A DNA stretch of 64,000 nt from BPGX01 sp037447455. GTDB taxonomy: Bacteria; Bacteroidota; Bacteroidia; B-17B0; Aurantibacillaceae. Position 1 is the stretch's first letter; each line of letters begins with the position of its first letter. Position numbers and translations under genes: made by a program. The stretch covers positions 255,689 through 319,688 of the forward strand of contig JBBIGQ010000002.1 in assembly GCA_037447455.1 (NCBI GenBank). Direction: 5' to 3'. Below, in pieces: positions 9,498 through 18,410 of the stretch. The notes under the pieces are model-generated. The model was not told the origin of the DNA. It saw only the letters and a list, made by a program, of their open reading frames with translations, and did not search any database.

Positions 9498-9505
9498 CAA
9501 AATTA
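9498..9505 (-). promoter_or_regulatory. Promoter -7 box of the SpoIIE-type phosphatase gene
   Basis: TAATTTTG (minus strand) ends 9 bases before the ATG at 9488, so the mRNA leader should be only a few bases long. Confidence 0.6.
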
Positions 9506-9647
9506 CTTTATCAAAGCCACATCACAATTTTTATAGATTTTATCTTATATTTAAAAAATAATTAAATTCAAACATAGCCGATAAAGTTCTAAACATGGAT
9601 AAAATTAAATTAGAAAAACAGATATTTCATCTTAACTAAAAAATACT

Positions 9648-9655
9648 TACTTTTG
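9648..9655 (+). promoter_or_regulatory. Promoter -7 box of the cobalamin operon
   Basis: TACTTTTG matches TAnnTTTG and lies just before the first paired base of the riboswitch, so transcription should begin at about 9660. Confidence 0.6.
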
Positions 9656-9660
9656 CACCT

Positions 9661-9841
9661 GCTTAAAGGGTTCTCAAAAAGAGATGAAAAGGGAATCAGG
9701 TGAAAATCCTGAGCTGTGCCCGCAGCCGTAAGTTCCATAAAATGCTTTGTTCATTGTTCTGTACCAGTGTTCTTCCGATTAACCGGAAGAATGCGAAGGT
9801 GAAGCAAAGCGGAACAAGCCGGAAGACCTGCCCATTTAAGC
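9661..9841 (+). ncRNA. Cobalamin (B12) riboswitch aptamer
   Basis: The B12-box core CTGTGCCCGCAGCCGTAA is present at 9714-9731, preceded by GGGAATCAGGTGAAAATCC and followed about 90 bases later by GGAAGACCTGCC. The closing helix is visible: GCTTAAAGGG (9661-9670) pairs with CCCATTTAAGC (9831-9841) with one bulged A. A middle hairpin has CCGATTAACCGG at 9775-9786. It binds adenosyl- or methylcobalamin and should turn the operon off when B12 is plentiful. Confidence 0.95.
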
Positions 9842-9850
9842 ATCTAAAAA

Positions 9851-9877
9851 AGCGGCTTTCGGGAACAAAAGCCCGCT
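9851..9877 (+). promoter_or_regulatory. Hairpin downstream of the riboswitch
   Basis: AGCGGCTTT (9851-9859) can pair with AAAGCCCGCT (ending 9877) with one bulge. No T tract follows, so it is not a standard terminator; it may be part of the expression platform. Confidence 0.45.
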
Positions 9878-9915
9878 CCTTATCTAACTTGACAAGTAGC
9901 GATTTCCCGTAATGC

Positions 9916-9946
9916 TGCAAATGAATAAACACCATTTTCATTTGCA
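9916..9946 (+). promoter_or_regulatory. Start-codon-proximal hairpin, probable expression platform
   Basis: A perfect 10-bp stem TGCAAATGAA (9916-9925) with TTCATTTGCA (9937-9946), loop of 11 bases, ends three bases before the receptor ATG at 9950. Folding would hide the start region from the ribosome, so translational control by the upstream aptamer is likely. Confidence 0.55.
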
Positions 9947-9949
9947 CAA

Positions 9950-11857
9950 ATGCTATTTAAAAACGAAATACAATTGATTTGCCTGTTTTGTCTTGTATCC
10001 GTTGCAAAAGCACAAAACATTCAAGACACTATTCATCTTGAAAGTATACCTGTTTTTGCCACTTCCACCGATGTAAAAGACCAAACATTTCAATCCGGGA
10101 AAAAAGCAGATTCAATAGATAGTTTGATATTGAAAACTTTGTGTGTCAATTCACTTGGTGATGTGCTCAATTACCAATCATCGGTTTTTGTCAAAAATTA
10201 TGCACCGGGTAGTATCAGTTCTATGTCTGCAAGGGGTGGCAACGCACAACAAACAATGGTTTTATGGAACGGTATAAACATTGCTCATCCGATGCTTGGT
10301 CAATCGGATGTTTCTCAATGGAATGCCGGATTGTTTGATGCTGTGCAGATAGAGTACGGTGCATCCTCTTCTTTATGGGGCAGCGGCGCCATCAATGGTG
10401 CTGTTCAACTGAATAACACATTTGACAAACAAAATCATATTCAGCTTAGCTATCGTTACGGGAATTTTAGTACCCATCAGGGGTTAGTAAAAACATATTT
10501 TAATGTTTCAAAAATAAAAACATACGTCAATAGTTATTGGAATCAATCTGACAATAATTATATTATCAATGATACTTTACACTTAAAAAATGCTTCCTAT
10601 ACAAACAAAGGTATTTCAGGTGGCATTCAATTACACATCAATAAACATCAGAAAATACAGGCGCATTCTTGGTATCACAACGGATTTAGAAATTTGCCTA
10701 ATCACTATTTTAATAATCTATATGCCGCCCAACAATACGATGAAACTTTCAGAAATGTGATCGACTATTTGTATTCCAAAAACAACTGGAAAGTAGGAAT
10801 TAAACTGGCTTACCTTTTTGATAAAATCAATTATACAGATAGTGTTACCAGAATTTTTTCAAGAAGTAGTATTCATTCGTTTCACACAGAAGAAATTATT
10901 CATAAAGAACTAAAAAGCCATCTACAGATGATGATCGGACATCAGTTAATTTATAATTATGCCATCACTAATAATTATGCAAAAAATCAGGAATTAGTAA
11001 GACATGCTGTGTTTATGGGGATTAGCAAACGCTATAAACACATCAACTTAAATGCCATTGTTCGTAAAGAGTGGACGAATATTCGCACCGCTATTCCATT
11101 TACCGGAAATATCGGGGCAGAGTACCGGCTAAATAGTATGCTGGCATTAAAAGCGCAATCTTCATTTTTTTATCGTCTGCCTACTTTGAATGATTTATAT
11201 TGGAAAAACAGCGGAGACGTTCATCTGGCGCCAGAAAAAGGTTATCATTATGAAGGAGGAATTGTTCTAAAATTAGTTCTCACTAAATTACATTCAGAAA
11301 TTGTAAGTGAACTCACTGCATTCAACAAAATTACAAACGATTGGATAATATGGTTGCCCGGCGGAAGCGGACAGCCCGTTCCTGCGAATATCGCACAGGT
11401 ATGGAGCCGGGGCACAGAAACTAATAGTTACTATCTGCTTCATCTAAAAAAAGGGAAAATAAAATGGACTGTAAATTCTGCTTACATCCTTTCAACAACA
11501 GAAAAATCAAAAATAAACAATGACGCTTCCATCGGTAAGCAATTGATTTACACACCACGCTATAATATAAACAGCAGTTGGCAATTGATTGTCAAAAACT
11601 TTTATACTGTTTATTTATTTCAATATGTAGGGTACCGATTTATTTCATCGGATAATTTACAATGGTTAAATCCTTATTCTGTAAATAATATCATTACCGG
11701 ATACCATTTTAATTTCAAAAAATTTTCTCTGAATATATCCTTTGGAATAAATAATCTTTTTAATCAAAAGTATATGATAATAGCACAACGGCCTATGCTG
11801 GGAAGAAATTATTTTATTCAAGTTCAATTCAACACCAGAACAACTAAATCCAATTAA
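9950..11857 (+). CDS. TonB-dependent outer-membrane receptor, cobalamin (BtuB-like)
   Basis: A 635-residue outer-membrane receptor. The N-terminal signal peptide (LICLFCLVSVAKAQ) is followed by a TonB-box-like segment (DTIHLESIPVFATS), the plug domain (LGDVLNYQSSVFVKNYAPGS, ARGGNAQQTMVLWNGINI, EYGASSSLWGSGAINGAVQL, about residues 60-155) and a barrel that ends in aromatic-rich strands. The size fits BtuB (about 600) rather than SusC. The B12 riboswitch in its leader and a BtuG-like lipoprotein three genes downstream make cobalamin or another corrinoid the likely substrate. It is the first gene of a four-gene operon. Confidence 0.93.
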   Translation: MLFKNEIQLICLFCLVSVAKAQNIQDTIHLESIPVFATSTDVKDQTFQSGKKADSIDSLILKTLCVNSLGDVLNYQSSVFVKNYAPGSISSMSARGGNAQQTMVLWNGINIAHPMLGQSDVSQWNAGLFDAVQIEYGASSSLWGSGAINGAVQLNNTFDKQNHIQLSYRYGNFSTHQGLVKTYFNVSKIKTYVNSYWNQSDNNYIINDTLHLKNASYTNKGISGGIQLHINKHQKIQAHSWYHNGFRNLPNHYFNNLYAAQQYDETFRNVIDYLYSKNNWKVGIKLAYLFDKINYTDSVTRIFSRSSIHSFHTEEIIHKELKSHLQMMIGHQLIYNYAITNNYAKNQELVRHAVFMGISKRYKHINLNAIVRKEWTNIRTAIPFTGNIGAEYRLNSMLALKAQSSFFYRLPTLNDLYWKNSGDVHLAPEKGYHYEGGIVLKLVLTKLHSEIVSELTAFNKITNDWIIWLPGGSGQPVPANIAQVWSRGTETNSYYLLHLKKGKIKWTVNSAYILSTTEKSKINNDASIGKQLIYTPRYNINSSWQLIVKNFYTVYLFQYVGYRFISSDNLQWLNPYSVNNIITGYHFNFKKFSLNISFGINNLFNQKYMIIAQRPMLGRNYFIQVQFNTRTTKSN

Positions 11858-11888
11858 AACATATCATTAACTCTAAAAACCTAAAACC

Positions 11889-12884
11889 ATGAAAAAACCA
11901 ATCCTCACAACAGCAGTACTGATGTGTGCCTTAACCATCCACACACATGCACAAACATTCACAGAAACATTTGAAAACTTATCACTTCCTGCCAATTCTT
12001 TTTACAAAGACACAACGGGGGCAGATTGGCAAACTACTAACGCTATCTTCCGATACAGCTGGGATACTGGCTGGAGTTACTGGAGCGAAGGTACGGCATA
12101 CACTAATATCAATGACTCTACAAACGGGAATTATACCAACTTATACGGATGCATTGCTTACAAAGGTTACAACAACTCTAATTATTACGTCACCGGACAA
12201 AACTTTGCTACCATTGTTTTGAAATCGCCCTATCAGATTGTAGATGGTTTTTACATTACCAACACTACTTATGCTGCTAAAGTGATGAAATACGGCAATA
12301 TGTTTTCCCGTGCTTTTGGAGACACCACCGGCACAGGATGTAACTGTCCGCAAGGGTCTTATCCGGATTGGTTTAAAGTGACCATTAAGGGATACAAAAA
12401 CGGCAGTATGCTGAATGATAGTGTAGAGTTTTACTTAGCTGATTATCGCTTTTCCAATAATAGTTTAGATTATATTGTCTGGAATTGGCAATGGGTAGAT
12501 TGCAGTAGTTTGGGTACTGTGGATAGTATTCAGTTTTACATGTATTCATCGGATGTAGGGGTTTATGGCATCAATACGCCTACTTATTTTAGCATGGATA
12601 ATTTTACTACTTCTGGTACAGCTGGTATTCATTCATTATCTGATTTAGATAGCCGTATATTCCCTAATCCAGTAAAAGATAAACTCTCTATTCAGGTGCC
12701 ACCAAATGAGAATTATAAAATACAACTCTTTAATATGCTTGGTCAAACTATTGCAGTATATGAATTCCATTCAACAACCAACGCACCAATAGTTTTGAAT
12801 TTTGAACAATACGAGAAAGGCGCCTATCTGATGCTGATTGAAAATAATAACAGCACTGAAAAACATTTGATTATCAAACAATGA
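11889..12884 (+). CDS. DUF4465 secreted protein with T9SS sorting domain
   Basis: A 331-residue exported protein: signal peptide ending at THAQ, then a DUF4465 beta-sandwich (GCIAYKGYNNSNYYVTGQN, FYITNTTYAAKVMKYG, YFSMDNF, about residues 20-245) and a C-terminal type A T9SS sorting domain starting FPNPVKDKLSIQV and ending KHLIIKQ. DUF4465 proteins are frequent in B12-riboswitch loci of Bacteroidota and are thought to be surface corrinoid binders. Here the anchor is a T9SS signal and not a lipobox. Its stop overlaps the next start (ATGA), which indicates translational coupling. Confidence 0.87.
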   Translation: MKKPILTTAVLMCALTIHTHAQTFTETFENLSLPANSFYKDTTGADWQTTNAIFRYSWDTGWSYWSEGTAYTNINDSTNGNYTNLYGCIAYKGYNNSNYYVTGQNFATIVLKSPYQIVDGFYITNTTYAAKVMKYGNMFSRAFGDTTGTGCNCPQGSYPDWFKVTIKGYKNGSMLNDSVEFYLADYRFSNNSLDYIVWNWQWVDCSSLGTVDSIQFYMYSSDVGVYGINTPTYFSMDNFTTSGTAGIHSLSDLDSRIFPNPVKDKLSIQVPPNENYKIQLFNMLGQTIAVYEFHSTTNAPIVLNFEQYEKGAYLMLIENNNSTEKHLIIKQ

Positions 12885-13855
12885 GATGGTTTCTATTGTT
12901 GGGTCTGGGCAGTATTTTCTCACAGGTCTTGGCACAATTTGCCGGACCTGTGGGAGATGCTTCCACAACGGCTATTCATAAAGACAGCAGTGTGCTTGTG
13001 GGCTGGGCTAAAGAGTGTAGAATTTACAGGGGCTATCAGGATATTGCCAATCCGTCTTTAGGTTATACAAGCGTTGGAGATAGCACAAAAGCCATTGGTA
13101 AAGCAGACGGCACAGGCGTGGTAAGTTTAGGAGATGGCGGATACGCCATTCTTACGTTTTCTGTTCCAATTACAGATGGACCCGGATGGGATTTTGCTGT
13201 GTTTGAAAATTCTTTTAACGGCACATTTTTAGAACTGGCTTTTGTAGAAGTCAGCAGCGATGGTATTCATTTTTTTCGCTTCCCTGCTGAAAGTTACTTA
13301 CAAACCTCTGTGCAATACGATAATGCGGCCAATATGGATTGCAGAAAAATAAACAATCTTGCCGGAAAATATCTAGTGAATTATGGTACGCCTTTTGACT
13401 TGCAGGAATTATCGGGTATTCCGATGTTAGATATTTATTCTGTTACACACATTAAAATCATAGATGCTGTTGGGAGTATAAATCCATCATTAGGAACATT
13501 TGATAAAAACGGGAATATTGTCAATGATCCCTACCCAACAGCATTTGCTTCTGGAGGATTTGATTTAGATGCTGTGGGCGTCATTCATCAACAAACCAAC
13601 AGCATTTTAGATTTAAACGACCCTCTAATACTTCAGCTGTATCCTAATCCATTTGTTGACAAAATTTTTCTTACAAAGAATATAAATAAACCCTTGCACA
13701 TAAATATAGTGAACACAAATGGCGAAGTTTTACTAAATACAATTTTATTAGACAACAATAAACATATCGATTTATCCAATATCCCCCAGGGTGCTTATTA
13801 TGCTATCCTTCAAGCAGAAGACAAAAAGAAAACGATTAAAATTTTGAAACAATGA
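12881..13855 (+). CDS. Secreted cell-surface protein of the B12 operon, T9SS sorted
   Basis: A 324-residue exported protein. After the signal peptide (to about VLAQ, residue 19) comes a region with VVSLGDGGYAILTFSVPITDGPGWDFAVFENSF and FVEVSSDGIHFFRFP, a beta-rich module also found in cell-surface proteins of Bacteroidota cobalamin loci. The C terminus is a type A T9SS sorting domain (LYPNPFVDKIFLT ... KKTIKILKQ). No catalytic motif is visible. It overlaps both neighbours by 4 bp, so all three accessory genes are coupled. A role in corrinoid capture or handing over to the receptor is inferred from context only. Confidence 0.8.
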   Translation: MRWFLLLGLGSIFSQVLAQFAGPVGDASTTAIHKDSSVLVGWAKECRIYRGYQDIANPSLGYTSVGDSTKAIGKADGTGVVSLGDGGYAILTFSVPITDGPGWDFAVFENSFNGTFLELAFVEVSSDGIHFFRFPAESYLQTSVQYDNAANMDCRKINNLAGKYLVNYGTPFDLQELSGIPMLDIYSVTHIKIIDAVGSINPSLGTFDKNGNIVNDPYPTAFASGGFDLDAVGVIHQQTNSILDLNDPLILQLYPNPFVDKIFLTKNINKPLHINIVNTNGEVLLNTILLDNNKHIDLSNIPQGAYYAILQAEDKKKTIKILKQ

Positions 13856-14892
13856 TGAAAAATTATCTGGTCCTATTAAGCAGCGGGATTATTCTAATGT
13901 CTTGTGTCAAAGACAAACCCTCCCTAAGCACACCACAATATAATGTAACTATAAGCGGTTCGCACAAAGTGTATATAACAAATGAAGGTAATTTTATGTA
14001 TAACAATGCTTCTGTAACATTTTATAATCCGGAAAGCAAAGATGTTATTTCAAATATATTTCAGGTGCAAAATCCGAATTACACATTAGGTGATGTGTGT
14101 CAGAGTATTAATAAAATAGGGAATGTGTTTTATCTGGTCATAAACAATTCCGGAAAAGTGGTAGTAGTAAATGCAGACGATTTTAAAGTAAAACAAACTG
14201 TCTATGGATTCTTATCGCCACGATATATTTTGCCGGTATCTTTTAGCAAAGGATATGTAAGTGATTTGTATGCGAACAAAATAGCGGTAGTGAATTTCAG
14301 CACTCTATCTATTACCTCATACATTCCTTGTGCTGGTTGGACAGAAAAAATGGTACAGTTTTACAACAAAGTATTTGTTACAAATTTGTATAAAAATTAT
14401 GTTTATAGTATTGATGTTTTAAGTGATCAGATTACAGACAGCATCTATGTTGGAAAATACGCTGGTGGAATAGTATTAGACAAAAACGAGAAATTATGGA
14501 TTTTAACGCAAGGTGATAATACTTCGAATCAAATAGCACATTTATACAGAATAAATCCAGTGTCTCACCAGATAGAAAAACAAATCAATTTTACTGCTAA
14601 TGATTCACCACATCATTTAATTATAGATAGCAAACGAGAAAATTTATTTTTTATCAACAAAGATATTTATAAAATGAACATCAACGATAATACATTACCT
14701 TCTCAATATTTTATTTCCAGTAACAACCGGAATTTTTATTCAATGGCGTGGAGTTATTTTGACGACCATCTTTATGTAAGCGATGCTATGGATTATATTC
14801 AAAATTCTACTATTTACCGGTACGATGCCATTGGTCAACTCATACACACTTTTAAAGCAGGCATTAATGCTTCTGATTTTTGGATAGAGTAA
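13852..14892 (+). CDS. BtuG-like surface beta-propeller lipoprotein
   Basis: A 346-residue lipoprotein with lipobox ILMSC (Cys18). The mature part has YncE-like seven-blade repeats: VYITNEGNFMYNNASVTFYNP, KVVVVNADDFKVKQTVYGF, KIAVVNFSTLSITSYIPC, YVYSIDVLSDQITDSIYVGKYAGGIVLDKNEKLWIL. BtuG of Bacteroides (DUF5074-type) is a surface propeller that binds B12 with very high affinity and caps BtuB; this is its likely counterpart. It ends the operon; no terminator hairpin was seen in the 48 bp before the convergent gene. Confidence 0.82.
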   Translation: MMKNYLVLLSSGIILMSCVKDKPSLSTPQYNVTISGSHKVYITNEGNFMYNNASVTFYNPESKDVISNIFQVQNPNYTLGDVCQSINKIGNVFYLVINNSGKVVVVNADDFKVKQTVYGFLSPRYILPVSFSKGYVSDLYANKIAVVNFSTLSITSYIPCAGWTEKMVQFYNKVFVTNLYKNYVYSIDVLSDQITDSIYVGKYAGGIVLDKNEKLWILTQGDNTSNQIAHLYRINPVSHQIEKQINFTANDSPHHLIIDSKRENLFFINKDIYKMNINDNTLPSQYFISSNNRNFYSMAWSYFDDHLYVSDAMDYIQNSTIYRYDAIGQLIHTFKAGINASDFWIE

Positions 14893-14940
14893 CACATACA
14901 ATTTTTTTACTTACTAAGAAAAGAATGAACTAATGATGGT

Positions 14941-15402
14941 TTAAAACAAAATACCTTTTAGTTGTAAGTAAAAAAATTTCATTAATATGTAAAGCACTAA
15001 AAACCAGAATAAAACAGAAGCACAGTGATAAAGAATAACTTTACTTTTATCTTTAAAGAATCGTTCACCTAAAAATGTCCCTAAGGGAATAGATAATAAT
15101 ACAGGAGCCAATAAAGCAATACCTAAAAGTCCAAATTTATTTTTTATTTTAATAATTCTTCTGCTTTGTTTAGTGAATATTTTGTCTTTTTGCTTAAACC
15201 ATTTTTGTTTTATTTTTTTCCACCACTTTATAATATAATAACTAAAATACGTGTAAATAATACTCCCTGCAAAGCCGGTTCCTACAACAAAAATAAAAGA
15301 ATAGAAAAAATCAAAGCGGAAGTAAATAACAAGAGCAGGCATTCCTATCTTAAAGAACGCAGAGCATAAAATCATTAAAGGCAAAAGAGTGTACCAGTTC
15401 AT
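14941..15402 (-). CDS. Small membrane protein, unknown
   Basis: A 153-residue protein with about four hydrophobic segments (residues 5-27, 30-52, 92-114, 122-146) and a basic cytoplasmic loop (KWWKKIKQKWFKQKDKIFTK) in the middle. The GLLGIALLAPVLLSIPLGTFLGERF stretch faintly resembles the small multidrug export/SNARE-associated-type membrane families, not enough to name it. It lies 5 bp after the M16 peptidase gene and is likely in the dnaX-M16 operon. Confidence 0.6.
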   Translation of the reverse strand: MNWYTLLPLMILCSAFFKIGMPALVIYFRFDFFYSFIFVVGTGFAGSIIYTYFSYYIIKWWKKIKQKWFKQKDKIFTKQSRRIIKIKNKFGLLGIALLAPVLLSIPLGTFLGERFFKDKSKVILYHCASVLFWFLVLYILMKFFYLQLKGILF

Positions 15403-15407
15403 TACAA

Positions 15408-18401
15408 TTAATAACCAAAGATGGCTTTTAGAGATACTTTTTGGATATTTCCGTATTGTTTAAGCACATCAAAGTTTAATTTATTTTCATCTCCAATGAG
15501 GGCGATATTTCTGGGTTTTTTACGGATGTATTGATGCTGAAACTGTTCTACATCTTTGAAGTTCATTTTTTGTACGCGTTCAAATACATCTTTCCGAATA
15601 TCGTAATTAATCTCTAATTGTTTTGCTTTTAAGTATTCAAACAACAATTCTGTTTTGATAATACGTTGAGAGCGGATTTGTTGAATAACACCTTCCTTAG
15701 CGACCTGAAAAGAAGAAGTGTTGTATGGCAATGAGTCCAATAAAGAATAAATAGCCGGCAAGGCATCGGCTAATTTATCGGTCTGCGTGCCTATGTAAGA
15801 AGTACTAATAAAAGGATAGTATTTATTTGGAGGGGTTGAAATAAAAGAGTACGCGGAATAAGCTAGTGCTTTTGATTCACGAATTTCCTGGAAGACAACA
15901 CCACTCATATTTCCGCCAAAATAGTCATTAAATAATGAAATTTCAGGAATAAGACGTGCATCAAAGTCAGCTACTTTACTAAGAATTCTAAACTCTGCTT
16001 GTTGCATCGTATAAGGAACATAAAAAATCATTTTACCTTTTGTCAATAATTCAGTAGAATAACTTTTAGATTGTGTAACGGAAATAGTGCGAGAAGATAT
16101 TTTATGATTGGTTTTCAGTAGTGTTATAAGGTCTTTTGGCTTTGAAGGGCCATAATAGAGAATAGAATGAGGGAACGCATTTAAATCTTTTAGAAGTCGT
16201 TCTAGTTCTGACGCTGTGATTGTTTTTAATTCATCGTTATTAAGCACATTGTTCAGCATATTTTTTTCACCATAGATGGCATAATATTGTAAATGCATTA
16301 AAATAAGATTTTTATTTTTTTTATTGTTTTCTCTTTCGGTTATATAATCTTTGATAAACTCCTGAAACATTTGTGGATGGATGCTTGGATTATTGAGTAT
16401 ATCTTCTGCAAGCAGCATTGCTTCCTGCATATTTTCATTTAATCCGGACACGGTGAGATACGCCACATTATTTGATTTTGAGATGTTCCAGTCAATACTA
16501 CAGGCCTGTTGATACAGTTTTTTCATAAATTGTTCCGTAGATAAACTTTTCGTGGCAGGGAAATTATTTAAATATTTAAACAATACATCATACTTTTTAA
16601 GCACGGTGTCATTGAGGTTAAAATAATAGGTCAGTTCAAAAAGTTCATTTTCTTTGTTAGGGTGATACAAAAGTTCTACTGTTCTGGACGGAGCAGAGTT
16701 CGTGGTAATAGTATACGATTGAAGGTCTTTTTTAAAGTCAATAAATTTAGGGGATATAGGAGCTGGTTTATGTTCAATAATTTTTTGAGCAAAAAGAGAA
16801 GTATTGTTTCTGTCTAATTCTACCGGCGTAATCGCGGGTTTTGTTACTTTAACTGCGTTATTTTCTCCTGTTTTTTTGTAAATAACCACATAATTATTAT
16901 CTCTGAAATATTGTTGTGCAAAATGCATAATGTCTTCTTTTGTTATCTTTTTCAGTTCGTTAATTTCATGAACAATGTGTTGTAAAGGAATATCTTTTGT
17001 AAAAGAAAACAATAGATTATACGCACGCCCGATGTTATTTTCAACTATTGACTGAAGTTCAAGTTTTTTGTTGGTGATAATATCTTTAATCAGATGATCA
17101 TCAAATTCCCCTTTTTGTAATTTATGAATTTCATCCAATAAAATTTTCTCAACTTCTTCTAATGTCTGATTTTCTTTTGGTTCGGCTGATAACATTAAAA
17201 CGCCATAATCTTTCATAGCATAATTATCTGCACTTGACCGAAGTACTTTTTGTTTACCATTTACATTTATATCCAGTAGTCCGGATTTATTATTAAACAA
17301 AATGCTGGTGATTAATGTCAAAAATAATTTATCTCTGGAAGCCGCCCCGTCCGTTTTCCATCCCATCAGTAGCATGTCGGATTTTGGACCATAAATGGTC
17401 TTTTGAATTCTTTGAGTGAGGTTAGGCGATGAAAACTGAAAAGAGGGAACCGGCTTTGAAGGTTTTGCAGCAAAGCGAACAAAGATTTTTCGGATAACAG
17501 AATCCGGATTAAAATCACCTGCCATGATAATGGCCATGTTGTTAGGCACATAGAATGTTTCGTAATATTTTTTTATTTCTCTTAAGGATGGATTTTTAAG
17601 ATGTTCTACAGTGCCAATAGTAGTTTGTGTACCATACGGGTGATTGGGAAATATTTCCTTGAAAAACGCTTCGTACATCTGACTTTCATCACTATCTAAA
17701 AATCTGTTTTTTTCTTCATACACCGCTTCCAACTCAGTATGAAATATTCTGAAAACAGGATTTCTGAACCGTTCTGCTTCTATGTCTAACCAATTGCCTA
17801 CCTGATTGGAAGGAATTTCGTTTATGTAAACGGTTTCATCTTCTGAAGTAAACGCATTGGTGTTTTGTGCACCGATGGCTGCTGTCATTTTATCGTATTC
17901 ATTGGCAATAGCGTACCGGGAAGCTATGAGAGAGATGCTATCAATCTGATGATAGATTTTTTTTCTTAAATTTTCATCTTTTGTTTGACGATACGTCTCA
18001 AAGAGTTCTTCAATTTTATCTAACAAAGGTTTTTCAGACGCATAATCTTTTGTGCCGTACTGATCGGTTCCTTTAAAAAGCATGTGTTCCAGATAGTGTG
18101 CTAATCCGGTGGCATCGGATGGATCGTACTTGCTGCCGGCTTTTACAGCAATCATGGTAAAAATTTTAGGTTGAACACGGTACGGTGAGAGATATACTTT
18201 TAAGCCATTAGGAAAAGTATAAATTCGCGTATGAAAAGGATCGCCGGGTATAGAGTCATATTGAAAGATGTTTTCAAGGGATTTCTGAATTTGTTGCATC
18301 GTCCTGTGAATAGAGCCCGAAATACCTTTTACTTTCGCAGCTTGTTGGGCAGATAGAGATATGGTGAGTAACAAACTAAAAGGAATGAGATGTTTTTTCA
18401 T
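15408..18401 (-). CDS. M16 family zinc metallopeptidase, two-part (pitrilysin-like)
   Basis: A 997-residue exported peptidase with signal peptide (to about SAQQ). The inverted zinc motif HYLEH (H102, E105, H106) sits in GLAHYLEHMLFKGTDQYGTKDY, and the third ligand is probably in TELEAVYEEKNR about 75-90 residues later. The C-terminal M16 half lacks HxxEH, as usual for the inactive partner domain. It would degrade peptides in the periplasm or at the outer membrane. It sits 9 bp downstream of dnaX on the same strand. Confidence 0.93.
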   Translation of the reverse strand: MKKHLIPFSLLLTISLSAQQAAKVKGISGSIHRTMQQIQKSLENIFQYDSIPGDPFHTRIYTFPNGLKVYLSPYRVQPKIFTMIAVKAGSKYDPSDATGLAHYLEHMLFKGTDQYGTKDYASEKPLLDKIEELFETYRQTKDENLRKKIYHQIDSISLIASRYAIANEYDKMTAAIGAQNTNAFTSEDETVYINEIPSNQVGNWLDIEAERFRNPVFRIFHTELEAVYEEKNRFLDSDESQMYEAFFKEIFPNHPYGTQTTIGTVEHLKNPSLREIKKYYETFYVPNNMAIIMAGDFNPDSVIRKIFVRFAAKPSKPVPSFQFSSPNLTQRIQKTIYGPKSDMLLMGWKTDGAASRDKLFLTLITSILFNNKSGLLDINVNGKQKVLRSSADNYAMKDYGVLMLSAEPKENQTLEEVEKILLDEIHKLQKGEFDDHLIKDIITNKKLELQSIVENNIGRAYNLLFSFTKDIPLQHIVHEINELKKITKEDIMHFAQQYFRDNNYVVIYKKTGENNAVKVTKPAITPVELDRNNTSLFAQKIIEHKPAPISPKFIDFKKDLQSYTITTNSAPSRTVELLYHPNKENELFELTYYFNLNDTVLKKYDVLFKYLNNFPATKSLSTEQFMKKLYQQACSIDWNISKSNNVAYLTVSGLNENMQEAMLLAEDILNNPSIHPQMFQEFIKDYITERENNKKNKNLILMHLQYYAIYGEKNMLNNVLNNDELKTITASELERLLKDLNAFPHSILYYGPSKPKDLITLLKTNHKISSRTISVTQSKSYSTELLTKGKMIFYVPYTMQQAEFRILSKVADFDARLIPEISLFNDYFGGNMSGVVFQEIRESKALAYSAYSFISTPPNKYYPFISTSYIGTQTDKLADALPAIYSLLDSLPYNTSSFQVAKEGVIQQIRSQRIIKTELLFEYLKAKQLEINYDIRKDVFERVQKMNFKDVEQFQHQYIRKKPRNIALIGDENKLNFDVLKQYGNIQKVSLKAIFGY

Positions 18402-18410
18402 AATTGGACA

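Noticed and set aside
14893..14940. Possible terminator after the BtuG-like gene
   Set aside because: Only an isolated T7 run is present; no stem of four or more base pairs precedes it.
15408..18401. Absence of HxxEH in the second half of the M16 peptidase as sign of decay
   Set aside because: The C-terminal M16 domain is normally inactive, so this is expected for the family.
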